From positions 1 to 25,240 of IMG/VR virus record IMGVR_UViG_3300044952_000726: DNA of 25,240 nt. One strand, 5' to 3'. Below the pieces are notes generated by a model. It was given only the letters and a program-made list of their open reading frames with translations, did no database searches and was not told the origin of the DNA. The stretch comes from a virus. Positions 18,782 to 25,240 of the stretch are shown one piece after another (position 1 is the first letter of the stretch; the number at the start of each line of letters is the position of its first letter). Both the position numbers and the translations under genes were made by a program.

Positions 18782-19948
18782 ATGCCCGAAGCAATCATGC
18801 AATCCCTCGACAAGATCGAGTCCGCGCTCGAAAAGTTTGCCACCAAGCAGGATGTTGAATCGCGTATGGGAACGGTTTCCACCGATACCAAGACCGCCAT
18901 TGACAACCTCGGCATCAAGCAGCGCGAACTGGCCGACGAAATCGTCCAGCTCAAGCAGCGCGGCGCATCCCTGCCGGAAGACAAACCCGGCATGACCTCC
19001 TGGGGCGCCCAGTTCATCAAGTCCGATGAATACAAGGGCAAGCTCAACCTGGTGGCCGGCAATCGCCAATTCGGCAGCATCGGCTTTGAAGTCAAAAACA
19101 CCTTGGTTGGTTCTGATACCAACGTTGCCCCGGATCGCAAGCCCGGAATCGTGCGCGGCGCCATCTCACCGCTGACCCTACAAGACTTTTTGACCAAGCT
19201 GCCGACTGCTTCCAACGCAATCGAGTTTACCAAAGAAAACGCTTTCACCAATTCCGCAGCGGAAGCGGCGGAAGGGGCAGCCAAGGCTGAAAGTGCTTTG
19301 ACCTGGACGCTGGTGAATATGCCAATTTCTACCGTAGCCCACTGGATCAAGATCAGCCGCCAGCTCGCCGCCGATAACGTCGCTTTGGCGGCCTATGTCG
19401 ATACCAGAATGCGTTATGGCGTCAACCGGAAAGTGGAAACCCAGCTTGCATCGGGTGATGGCACCGCACCCAACATCAGTGGCATTTTCGACGCTGGCAA
19501 CTATGTAGCGCACGGCATTGCCAACGCCGCGTTGGGTTCAACGCTAAAGAAACTGGTGCTGATCCGCCAGATCATGGGCACGCTGGAAGCACAGGGCGAC
19601 ATGCCGGATGCGATCCTGTTGAACCCAGCCGACTGGGCAACGATCGAAATCGACCTGTTCACCACTGCCGCCGGCCAAGTCCGCGTTGGCGTCAATGAAA
19701 TGGGCCAGCGCACGCTGTTTGGAGTGCCGATCATCAGCACCGTCGGCGTCACCGCCGACACCTTCGCGGTTGGTAACTTCGCCCAGGCCTGCACCGTGTA
19801 CGAGCGTGAGGGCGTCATCGTGGAAATGTCGGATTCCGACTCCGACAACTTCACCAAGAACCTGATCACCATTCGCGCCGAACGTCGCCTTGCACTGGCC
19901 ACTGAACGCCCGGCCGCGATCATCGGTGGCGATCTGACCCCGGCTTAA
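18782..19948 (+). CDS. major capsid protein (HK97 fold)
   Basis: 388 residues. Residues about 1-65 are a charged coiled coil (MQSLDKIESALEKFATKQDV, ADEIVQLKQRG), the delta-type scaffold that the protease upstream removes. The HK97 fold follows: TSWGAQFIKSDEYKG, FTKENAFTNSAAEAAEGAA, STVAHWIKISRQLAADN, and the C-terminal TVYEREGVIVEMSDSDSDNF with IRAERRLALATERP. AAAGGA precedes the ATG. It is followed by a strong terminator. Confidence 0.94.
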   Translation: MPEAIMQSLDKIESALEKFATKQDVESRMGTVSTDTKTAIDNLGIKQRELADEIVQLKQRGASLPEDKPGMTSWGAQFIKSDEYKGKLNLVAGNRQFGSIGFEVKNTLVGSDTNVAPDRKPGIVRGAISPLTLQDFLTKLPTASNAIEFTKENAFTNSAAEAAEGAAKAESALTWTLVNMPISTVAHWIKISRQLAADNVALAAYVDTRMRYGVNRKVETQLASGDGTAPNISGIFDAGNYVAHGIANAALGSTLKKLVLIRQIMGTLEAQGDMPDAILLNPADWATIEIDLFTTAAGQVRVGVNEMGQRTLFGVPIISTVGVTADTFAVGNFAQACTVYEREGVIVEMSDSDSDNFTKNLITIRAERRLALATERPAAIIGGDLTPA

Positions 19949-19966
19949 CCGCCAGCAACCCAACCA

Positions 19967-20003
19967 CGCCCGCACTGCTTCTTGCTGTGCGGGCGTTTTT
20001 TTT
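19967..20003 (+). terminator. strong intrinsic terminator after the capsid gene
   Basis: CGCCCGCAC (19967-19975) pairs perfectly with GTGCGGGCG (19987-19995) around an 11-nt loop, followed by eight T. It ends 9 nt before the next gene and could lower connector and tail expression relative to capsid. Confidence 0.85.
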
Positions 20004-20012
20004 GGAAAAAAC

Positions 20013-20219
20013 ATGGAACTTGTCACCGTCAAAATCAAAGGTCTGGTCGTCACCAGCCGCTATGGCGCGCTATCAAGCGGCGACCTGCTTCGCACCGACG
20101 CCGCCTTCGCCAAGCATCTGGTTGAGGACTGCGCCGCAGCGGAGTACGTCACCGCAACAGTTTCAGACCAGCCAAAACGCCGCCGGCCGGCAAAGCCCAC
20201 GCACACCGAGCAAACCTGA
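20013..20219 (+). CDS. hypothetical protein between capsid and connector (68 aa)
   Basis: 68 residues, MELVTVKIKGLVVTSRYGAL start with a basic tail (KRRRPAKPT). Small proteins at this position in HK97-type phages are common and some are head or connector accessories. No motif allows a function. GGA lies 7 nt upstream. Its stop shares a base with the next start (TGATG). Confidence 0.68.
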   Translation: MELVTVKIKGLVVTSRYGALSSGDLLRTDAAFAKHLVEDCAAAEYVTATVSDQPKRRRPAKPTHTEQT

Positions 20220-20788
20220 TGCCAGCATCCCTGATCACCGCCCCCGCCGAAGAACCGCTCAGCCTCGCCGACGCGCGCGCGCACCTGCGCGTTGACCACA
20301 ACGACGACGACCTGCTGATCAGCGGACTCATCCGCGCCGCGCGGGAAGCCGCCGAAGCGCGCACCGGCCGCGCGCTGGTAACTCAGCAATGGCGCACCAC
20401 AGCATCAGCTTGGTCGGATGAAATCACCCTGCAACCTGCGCCGCTGGTCAGCGTGGAAGAAATCACCTACCTGGATGCGGCCGGCACTCGTCAAACGCTG
20501 GCTGAATCGTCTTACCAGGTGGTCACCGACACCCTGCAAGGCAGCGTTTGCCCTGCCTATGGAGAAAGCTGGCCCAGCGCACGCGCCGAACCCGGCAGCA
20601 TTCGCATCAGTTACACAGCCGGCTATGGCAACGCCAGCGCCGTCCCGCAATCCATCAAGGTCTGGATGCTGCTGGTCATCGGCACCTGGTACGGCCAGCG
20701 TGAAGGCATCATCACCGGCATGCTCTCCGAAATCCCGCGTGGATTCTGGGAAGGTCTGCTCGACCCCTACCGGATCATCGGCCTATGA
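20219..20788 (+). CDS. head-tail connector (HK97 gp6-like)
   Basis: 189 residues with the diagnostic start of this family: PLSLADARAHLRVDHNDDDL, then IRAAREAAEARTGRALVTQQW and the beta-rich part SIRISYTAGYG, with IKVWMLLVIGTWYGQREG at the end. It forms the adaptor ring under the portal. Length and order of blocks are normal for gp6-like or phiE125 gp8-like proteins. Confidence 0.88.
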   Translation: MPASLITAPAEEPLSLADARAHLRVDHNDDDLLISGLIRAAREAAEARTGRALVTQQWRTTASAWSDEITLQPAPLVSVEEITYLDAAGTRQTLAESSYQVVTDTLQGSVCPAYGESWPSARAEPGSIRISYTAGYGNASAVPQSIKVWMLLVIGTWYGQREGIITGMLSEIPRGFWEGLLDPYRIIGL

Positions 20789-21216
20789 ACCCAAACCCCG
20801 CGCCCCGCATCAACCTGGGCGACTACTTCGCCGGCCACGCAGGCCACCCCGGCATTACCGCAGAACACCGCGCCGCCGCCGTCGTGCTGCTGATTGCCGT
20901 CAACGCACTACTGGACGATCTGCACCAGAACTACCGCTGCACGCTCGAATACAACCCGAAGACCGGCAGCCTCATCAGCGGCGCCAAGAACGGCGGCTGG
21001 CGCCCGCAAGACAGCGACACGGGCGCGCCCAACAGCAGCCACAAACAAGGGCGCGGCGTCGATGTCTACGACGCCGATGGCGACCTCGACGCCATCCTCA
21101 CCGACGCCCTGCTGAAAAAGCACAACCTATACCGCGAGCATCCCGCCCAGACAAAAGGCTGGCTGCACCTCACCGACCGCGCACCGAAGAGCGGCAAGCG
21201 CACGTTTTACGCCTGA
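20785..21216 (+). CDS. peptidase M15-type endolysin
   Basis: 143 residues. The zinc and active-site blocks of the M15 (DD-peptidase) fold are visible: SSHKQGRGVDVYD (His and Asp ligands, about residues 88-100) and GWLHLT near the end (second His). There is no signal peptide, so export would need a holin, which is the next gene. It cuts peptidoglycan cross-links at lysis. It overlaps the connector gene by 4 nt. Confidence 0.82.
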   Translation: MNPNPAPRINLGDYFAGHAGHPGITAEHRAAAVVLLIAVNALLDDLHQNYRCTLEYNPKTGSLISGAKNGGWRPQDSDTGAPNSSHKQGRGVDVYDADGDLDAILTDALLKKHNLYREHPAQTKGWLHLTDRAPKSGKRTFYA

Positions 21217-21227
21217 AAGGAACTGCT

Positions 21228-21440
21228 ATGAAAAACCTCACCCTCCTGCTCACCCAGATCATCGCCATGATTTTCGGCGCGCTCACCGTCGCCGGCATCA
21301 CCGTCGACCCCGCCGTCCAGGCCGACATCCAGGCGCAGACCGGCAGCATCGTCAACACCCTGGCCGGACTCGCCATCATGGTCACCGCGCTGGTCGGCAG
21401 CATCAAAAGCGTGTGGGACAAAATCACCGCCGGCAAATGA
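21228..21440 (+). CDS. holin-like two-helix membrane protein
   Basis: 70 residues from MKNLTLLLTQIIAMIFG. Two hydrophobic helices (about 3-24 and 45-62) are separated by a polar loop (DPAVQADIQAQTGS), and the end is positively charged (SVWDKITAGK). This is a small class II holin layout. AAAGGAA lies 7 nt before the ATG. The frame is buried in a longer spurious frame, and only this start fits. The neighbours (endolysin, lipoprotein) support a lysis role. Confidence 0.72.
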   Translation: MKNLTLLLTQIIAMIFGALTVAGITVDPAVQADIQAQTGSIVNTLAGLAIMVTALVGSIKSVWDKITAGK

Positions 21441-21441
21441 C

Positions 21442-21981
21442 ATGCCCGTCAAAATCGTCAGTCTCATCATCGCCGCACTCGGCCTGCTGACGCTATCCGG
21501 CTGCAGCACCGACAGCGCCCTGCGCGCCCAGATTGCCGGCGCCAACATCGAACTGGCCCGGCACAAAGCCGAGACAGCCGCCAAGCCGATCCTTGACGCG
21601 CAAATCCCCACACCGTCCGGCATGATGTTGATCATCGTGCACGCCCCGCAGGGATCGAACACGGCACAGATCAGCATGCCGGATGACCCGTGGGCACGGG
21701 CAGCGGATAGAGCCGTAGGCGTACTCGGCACCGCCGCCGGCCTGTACCTGGGCGGCGAAGCGGCAGTCGGGCTGGTGCGCGCCAGCACGCAGGGCGTTGC
21801 CGAAGCGTTGCGCGTACAACCTGCGCCGATGGTGGTGACCCAGCCCGCCCCGGTCATCGTGCCACCGGCCGATCCGGTGATCGTCACCCAGCCCGCGCCG
21901 GTCATCGTGCCACCGATCGATCCGGTGATCATCACCCAGCCCGCGCCGGTCATCGTTCACCCCGTCATCGTCGGGCCCTAA
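21442..21981 (+). CDS. lipoprotein with proline-rich repeats, possible spanin
   Basis: 179 residues. The signal peptide has a lipobox LTLSGC with the lipidation Cys at about residue 21. The middle is helical (ARHKAETAAKPILDAQIP) with a Gly-rich, possibly membrane-associated segment (VGVLGTAAGLYLGGEAAVG). The C-terminus is three copies of a 16-residue Pro/Val repeat (VTQPAPVIVPP). It starts 1 nt after the holin stop. A Pro-rich lipoprotein next to holin and endolysin resembles an outer-membrane spanin subunit, though no inner-membrane partner of the usual type overlaps it. Confidence 0.7.
   Translation: MPVKIVSLIIAALGLLTLSGCSTDSALRAQIAGANIELARHKAETAAKPILDAQIPTPSGMMLIIVHAPQGSNTAQISMPDDPWARAADRAVGVLGTAAGLYLGGEAAVGLVRASTQGVAEALRVQPAPMVVTQPAPVIVPPADPVIVTQPAPVIVPPIDPVIITQPAPVIVHPVIVGP
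21835..21969 (+). repeat. 48-bp in-frame tandem repeat, nearly three copies
   Basis: Units begin at 21835, 21883 and 21931. The first two are 48 bp (16 codons, VTQPAPVIVPPxDPVI) and differ at a few positions. The third is shorter and ends IVHPVIV. The unit length is a multiple of three, so copy-number change keeps the frame. Confidence 0.85.
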
Positions 21982-22367
21982 TGTTTCTGACCCGCCTCAA
22001 CGTCATGTTGATCGACGACCGCGCCAACCAGGGACGGGGATCATGGATGCTCAGCACGCCGCTGGTCTACGAATGCGACGACAAAATCCAGTACATCGTC
22101 CCCACCGGGTTTGTGACGGATTTCGCCAGCGTCCCGCGCGTACCAATCGCCTTCTTGCTGGCCGGCGACACCGCGCACCGGCCAGCCGTCCTGCATGACT
22201 GGCTGATCAAGAAAATGCCCATCCCGCGCACGCGGGCCGACGAACTGTTTTACGAAGCCATGCGCAGTGTCGGCATGCCCGCCTGGCGCGCCGGCATGAT
22301 GTACCGCGCCGTCGCCGCGCAAACCCGCCACCTCGCAGACAAACTCAAATCATGGAGCAGTGAATGA
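21981..22367 (+). CDS. DUF1353 family protein
   Basis: 128 residues with the family blocks GFVTDFASVPR (about 42-52), AVLHDWLIKK (about 68-77) and RADELFYEAMRSVGMPAWRAGMMYRAV. DUF1353 proteins are frequent in phage late regions and their function is unproven, though the HDW motif suggests a catalytic or metal site. It shares one base with the lipoprotein stop (TAATG) and overlaps the next gene by 4 nt. Confidence 0.82.
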   Translation: MFLTRLNVMLIDDRANQGRGSWMLSTPLVYECDDKIQYIVPTGFVTDFASVPRVPIAFLLAGDTAHRPAVLHDWLIKKMPIPRTRADELFYEAMRSVGMPAWRAGMMYRAVAAQTRHLADKLKSWSSE

Positions 22368-22753
22368 AAGAAGGCGACGGCATTGTCGACTGGGATGGAG
22401 AAGAGCGCCGCAACTGCATCGGTTGTCGCAACCTGGACTCGCTCGAGCGCAGAGTGAACCAATGCAAAGCCCAGTTCGACGCCGAGATCATCCAGGTGCA
22501 TGAATCTGTGGCCGGTCTCAACAAAGAGATCCACGGCCTGCGCTCGGACATGAGCGCATCGGTGGGCGAAATCAACAAATCACTGGCCGACATCGCCGCC
22601 ACGCTTCGCCAGCTCGCCGACCTACCCGAGGCGTGGCGCAACCTCAAGGGCTTCATGGCGGTGGTGCGCTGGACCAAAGAAAACCTGCTGCTGCTCGCCA
22701 TCATGGGCGCGGTAGTGATTTACGCAATCAAATCATTCGGCCTCGCGCCGTAA
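22364..22753 (+). CDS. coiled-coil protein with C-terminal membrane anchor
   Basis: 129 residues. An N-terminal cysteine pair (RRNCIGCRNLDSLE) is followed by a coiled coil (about 35-90: VHESVAGLNKEIHGLRSDMS) and one C-terminal transmembrane helix (ENLLLLAIMGAVVIYAI). The topology is reversed from an ordinary inner-membrane spanin (which has an N-terminal anchor). It may be a lysis or membrane accessory. It is coupled by ATGA to the DUF1353 gene. Confidence 0.68.
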   Translation: MKEGDGIVDWDGEERRNCIGCRNLDSLERRVNQCKAQFDAEIIQVHESVAGLNKEIHGLRSDMSASVGEINKSLADIAATLRQLADLPEAWRNLKGFMAVVRWTKENLLLLAIMGAVVIYAIKSFGLAP

Positions 22754-22762
22754 GGAACCAGC

Positions 22763-23170
22763 ATGGCCTTGCAATTATCAACAACAGTCCGAAATGCTCG
22801 CCTCGACGCCATTGAAACGACTATCGGCGTGAGCGCCGTTCTCAAAATCCGCACGGGCGCAGCGCCGGCAAACTGCGGCACCGCAGACAGCGGCACCGTA
22901 CTGGCAACGCTGGCACTTCCGGCCGACTGGATGGCCGCAGCGTCCGCTGGCGCCAAAGCCAAGTCGGGCACATGGGAAGACACCAGCGCCGACGCCACCG
23001 GCACCGCCGCGCATTTCAGGCTGTACGCCAGCGACGGCACCACCTGTCACGCACAAGGGACGGTGACGGCAACCGGCGGTGGCGGTGATCTGCAAGTGGA
23101 TAACACCAGCTTCGCCATCAGCCAGGCCTTCAGCGTCACCAGCTTTAGCCTGACCGACGGCAACGCCTGA
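22763..23170 (+). CDS. phage protein of the connector/tail region (135 aa)
   Basis: 135 residues from MALQLSTTVRNARLDAIETT. It is Gly, Ala and Thr rich with an immunoglobulin-like beta pattern (AAHFRLYASDGTTCHAQGTV, NTSFAISQAFSVTSFSLTDG). Close relatives that I recall in phage genomes are unannotated structural proteins. GGAA precedes the ATG. A decoration or adaptor role is plausible and unproven. Confidence 0.68.
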   Translation: MALQLSTTVRNARLDAIETTIGVSAVLKIRTGAAPANCGTADSGTVLATLALPADWMAAASAGAKAKSGTWEDTSADATGTAAHFRLYASDGTTCHAQGTVTATGGGGDLQVDNTSFAISQAFSVTSFSLTDGNA

Positions 23171-23172
23171 TC

Positions 23173-23358
23173 ATGCTGCTGCTCAACTCAACCAGCGCCA
23201 TGCGCAGCGGAACACCTGTTATTGGCGGCAGCATCGTCAGTCAAAAAATCATCGGCGGTGTACCGGGCTGCATCTACCGTATTGGAATCACAATTATCAC
23301 CAGCACCGGCCAGACGTTTATCGAAGGCGCTGATCTGCTTTGTGAGGAGCGGGATTAA
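23173..23358 (+). CDS. fibre-tail adaptor-like small protein (61 aa)
   Basis: 61 residues. The C-terminal half reads GVPGCIYRIGITIITSTGQT followed by FIEGADLLCEE, a compact beta layout that resembles phage fibre-tail adaptor proteins. It starts 2 nt after the preceding stop and shares its last base with the next start (TAATG). The call is by pattern and position. Confidence 0.58.
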   Translation: MLLLNSTSAMRSGTPVIGGSIVSQKIIGGVPGCIYRIGITIITSTGQTFIEGADLLCEERD

Positions 23359-23681
23359 TGATCGCCGCAGGCCGCCTCGATCAGCGCATTACCCTGCAAA
23401 CGTCTGCAATCAACCGCGACAGCCTGGGCGGCGCCACGGAAACCTGGGTCGACACGGCCACCGTCTCGGCGCGCGTCTCGCCGCTGAGTGGCCGCCGCAT
23501 GGCCCAGGCGCAGCAAGTTGGCAGCGCCGTCAGCAAGCAGGTCGAAATCCGCTGGCGCGCCGGCATCACGGCCGCCATGCGAATCCGGTTCGCCGATGGC
23601 CGGGTAGCCAAGGTGAGCTGGTTTGAAGAACACAAACGCGAAGGCTGGCTGATCATGGTCTGCGAGGACATCGATGCTTGA
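23358..23681 (+). CDS. head closure protein (HK97 gp7/SPP1 gp16-like)
   Basis: 107 residues: AGRLDQRITLQTSAINRDSL, GGATETWVDTATVSARVSPL, then KQVEIRWRAGITAAMRIRF and a short C-terminal strand. This is the Phage_H_T_join pattern. The protein closes the connector after packaging. GAGGAG lies upstream and the stop overlaps the gp10-like gene by 8 nt. Confidence 0.85.
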   Translation: MIAAGRLDQRITLQTSAINRDSLGGATETWVDTATVSARVSPLSGRRMAQAQQVGSAVSKQVEIRWRAGITAAMRIRFADGRVAKVSWFEEHKREGWLIMVCEDIDA

Positions 23682-24201
23682 AATCAACATCCAGGGTTTG
23701 GCAGACCTCAACAAGCAACTGCAAGACCTGCCGGCAAAAATCGAAGCCAACGTGCTGCGCGGCAGCTTGCGTGCCGGCGCCAAGATCATCGAAGCCGAAG
23801 CCAAGCGGCTGGCGCCAGTCGGGCCGCCGCGTGTCACACGAACCAAGAATGGCGATGTCACGCTGAGAAAAGGCGGCGCCTTGCGCAATTCCATTCGCGT
23901 CTCCACGCGCTCCAGACTCAAGGCCGGTTGGCTCAACGTCAACATCAAGGCCGGCAACAAGGACGCCTGGTATGCCCACCTGGTCGAGTTCGGCACCGCC
24001 CGCCACTGGATCAAGCCGAAGAACAGAAAGAGCCTGTTTTTCGCCGGCCTCGCCAAAGAGCTCGTCGATCACCCCGGCGCAAAACCCAAGCCCTTCATGC
24101 GTCCCGCCTTCGACGCCAAACACCGCGCCGCGCTCGATGCCATGGCGGACTACATCCGCACCCGGTTACCGAAAGAATTCAAGAAAGCCGCCGGAAAATG
24201 A
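23674..24201 (+). CDS. HK97 gp10-like tail completion protein
   Basis: 175 residues starting MLEINIQGLADLNKQLQDLP. It continues RAGAKIIEAEAKRLAPVGPP, GGALRNSIRV, WYAHLVEFGTARHWIKPK and KPFMRPAFDA. These blocks (a lead helix, LAP, LR-SI, VEFGT, PFMRPA) define the gp10 family, which joins the tail tube to the head. The length is in the normal range. Confidence 0.9.
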   Translation: MLEINIQGLADLNKQLQDLPAKIEANVLRGSLRAGAKIIEAEAKRLAPVGPPRVTRTKNGDVTLRKGGALRNSIRVSTRSRLKAGWLNVNIKAGNKDAWYAHLVEFGTARHWIKPKNRKSLFFAGLAKELVDHPGAKPKPFMRPAFDAKHRAALDAMADYIRTRLPKEFKKAAGK

Positions 24202-24596
24202 GCGCCGAACTCGCGGTCTATACCCTGCTGGCCAACCATACCGGCCTGGGCAATCTGGTTAGCCAACGCATCTATGCCGACGCCCGCCCGGAACTCGATC
24301 CCTTGCCCGCCGTGGTCTACGCCACCATCAGCGATACACCCACGCCGCCGATCGACGCCACCGCCGGGCTCGAACCCTGCACTGCGCGCGTTCAGGTCAA
24401 CTGTCTGTGCACCAGCGCCGCCGCCAGAAAAAGCCTCACCGAACAGGTCATTGCCGCGCTGCATAAACAAAGCGGCAGCATTGCCGGCGTCAGCGTGCAG
24501 GCCATCCTGCAAAGCAGCGCCGGCCCCAGTCAGTACGACGCCCTGGTGGATGTGTACAGCCAGAGCGTTGATTTCATCGTGCATTACCTGAGATAG
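24198..24596 (+). CDS. DUF3168 tail completion protein
   Basis: 132 residues from MSAELAVYTLLANHTGLGNL. It has RIYADARPELDPLPAVVYAT, ARVQVNCLCTSAAARKSLTE and SVDFIVHYLR. This is the standard DUF3168 (tail completion or terminator) layout. I chose the ATG at 24198 (4-nt overlap with the gp10-like gene). The longer frame from 23928 is shadow. Confidence 0.85.
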   Translation: MSAELAVYTLLANHTGLGNLVSQRIYADARPELDPLPAVVYATISDTPTPPIDATAGLEPCTARVQVNCLCTSAAARKSLTEQVIAALHKQSGSIAGVSVQAILQSSAGPSQYDALVDVYSQSVDFIVHYLR

Positions 24597-24629
24597 CCCA
24601 GACCCCGGCCTGCGCCGTCTCCCACATTC

Positions 24630-24651
24630 ACCCGCCCCGGCGGGTTTTTTT
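24630..24651 (+). terminator. intrinsic terminator before the tail tube gene
   Basis: ACCCGC (24630-24635) pairs with GCGGGT (24640-24645) around CCCG, followed by seven T. It lies 21 nt before the tail tube start. Confidence 0.75.
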
Positions 24652-24671
24652 ACGCCTGAAAGGAACCCACC

Positions 24672-25240
24672 ATGCCCTTAGCCACTGGAGTTGCCAAGCA
24701 AGTCCGTTACAAAGTCGAAGCCACCTACGGCACCCCGCCCGGCGCCGCGTCCGCCCAATTGCTGCGGCGTGTGCAATCCACGCTCGACCTCTCCAAAGAC
24801 ACCTACCAGTCGAATGAAATCCGCGATGACTACCAGATTGCCGATTTCCGCCACGGCGTGCGCAAGGTGGCTGGATCGCTCAACGGCGAACTCTCGCCCA
24901 AAACCTATGCCGACTTCATCGCTGCCGCCTTGCGGCGAGACTTCGCCGCAGTCAGCGCCATCACCGCCCTGTCGATCACCATCGCCGCCGGCTCGCTGCT
25001 GGGCGGCATGCAGACCTACACCGTCACCCGCGCCGCTGGCGACTTCCTGACCGGCGGCATCAAGATCGGCGACGTGGTGCGTCTTACTGCCGGCACCTTC
25101 AACGTCAACAACCTCAACAAAAACCTGATGGTAGTGGGGCTCACCGCCACCATCGCCACCGTCGTCGCCCTCAATGCCACCGCACTGACCGCCGAAGGCC
25201 CCATTGCCTCCGCCACCCTCAGCGTGGTGGGCAAAAAGAC
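24672..25240 (+). CDS. phage tail tube protein, partial at the right edge
   Basis: The frame is open to the window end (189 codons plus two bases). It starts MPLATGVAKQVRYKVEATYG, then QLLRRVQSTLDLSKDTYQSN, EIRDDYQIADFRHGVRKVAG, and the beta-rich part with TYTVTRAAGDFLTGGIKIGD. This is the pattern of siphophage tail tube proteins, which stack as hexamers to form the tail. AAAGGAA lies 9 nt before the ATG. The C-terminus, where Ig-like domains often occur, is outside the window. Confidence 0.85.
   Translation, partial: MPLATGVAKQVRYKVEATYGTPPGAASAQLLRRVQSTLDLSKDTYQSNEIRDDYQIADFRHGVRKVAGSLNGELSPKTYADFIAAALRRDFAAVSAITALSITIAAGSLLGGMQTYTVTRAAGDFLTGGIKIGDVVRLTAGTFNVNNLNKNLMVVGLTATIATVVALNATALTAEGPIASATLSVVGKK

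Noticed and set aside
20418-21440. 340-codon rightward frame covering connector, endolysin and holin
   Set aside because: Only its last 70 codons (21228-21440) form a sensible protein. The rest is Arg/Pro-rich shadow of two recognised genes.

Overview
The window is most of a temperate, tailed, HK97-type siphophage or prophage. GC and codon style, the P27-type small terminase and small phage genes of the Lar and DUF551 kinds suggest a Gram-negative proteobacterial host, possibly betaproteobacterial. I cannot fix the genus. No integrase gene and no phage attachment site are visible, so the genome continues beyond the left edge, and the tail tube gene runs off the right edge.

Layout. (1) 1-1575: small leftward genes separated by four imperfect palindromes with all the hallmarks of integron attC recombination sites. 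(2) 1570-5577: a compact leftward early operon of about a dozen mostly unknown small genes. Nearly every neighbouring pair overlaps by 1-4 nt, and a likely promoter lies at 5761-5789. One small rightward gene (5157-5384) sits inside it. (3) 5842-7727: lysogeny and moron region, with a HigBA-type toxin-antitoxin pair and its repeated operator, a leftward membrane protein, a CI-like repressor (leftward) and a Cro-like protein (rightward) that share a short operator region. (4) 7724-9258: a mosaic stretch where rightward reading frames are interrupted by three leftward genes, ending in two hairpin terminators. (5) 9259-13348: rightward replication module with a ribbon-helix-helix protein, a zinc-ribbon protein, a ParB-like protein, a DEAH helicase, a Toprim primase and a frame-disrupted gene. 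(6) 13345-14076: a Q-like antiterminator followed by a strong promoter and then a terminator, the arrangement of the lambda late switch. (7) 14077-20788: HNH endonuclease, terminase small and large subunits, portal, prohead protease, major capsid protein and head-tail connector. (8) 20785-22753: lysis-type genes (M15 peptidase, holin-like protein, proline-repeat lipoprotein) plus a DUF1353 protein and a coiled-coil membrane protein, placed inside the head-tail connector cluster. (9) 22763-25240: adaptor-like protein, head closure, gp10-like and DUF3168 tail completion proteins, a terminator and the start of the tail tube gene.

How it works together. CI and Cro would set the lysis/lysogeny choice at 7418-7487. 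The left promoter feeds the accessory operon and, by read-through, the attC-flanked genes. Rightward transcription passes two intrinsic terminators into the replication genes and reaches the Q-like gene, which would let polymerase from the promoter at 13979-14007 pass the terminator at 14034-14065 into the structural and lysis genes.

The most unusual feature is the integron-like array joined to the end of a phage early operon, with the larger genes oriented opposite to the attC sites. The frame-disrupted gene before the late switch and the antisense gene mosaic after cro also deserve attention.
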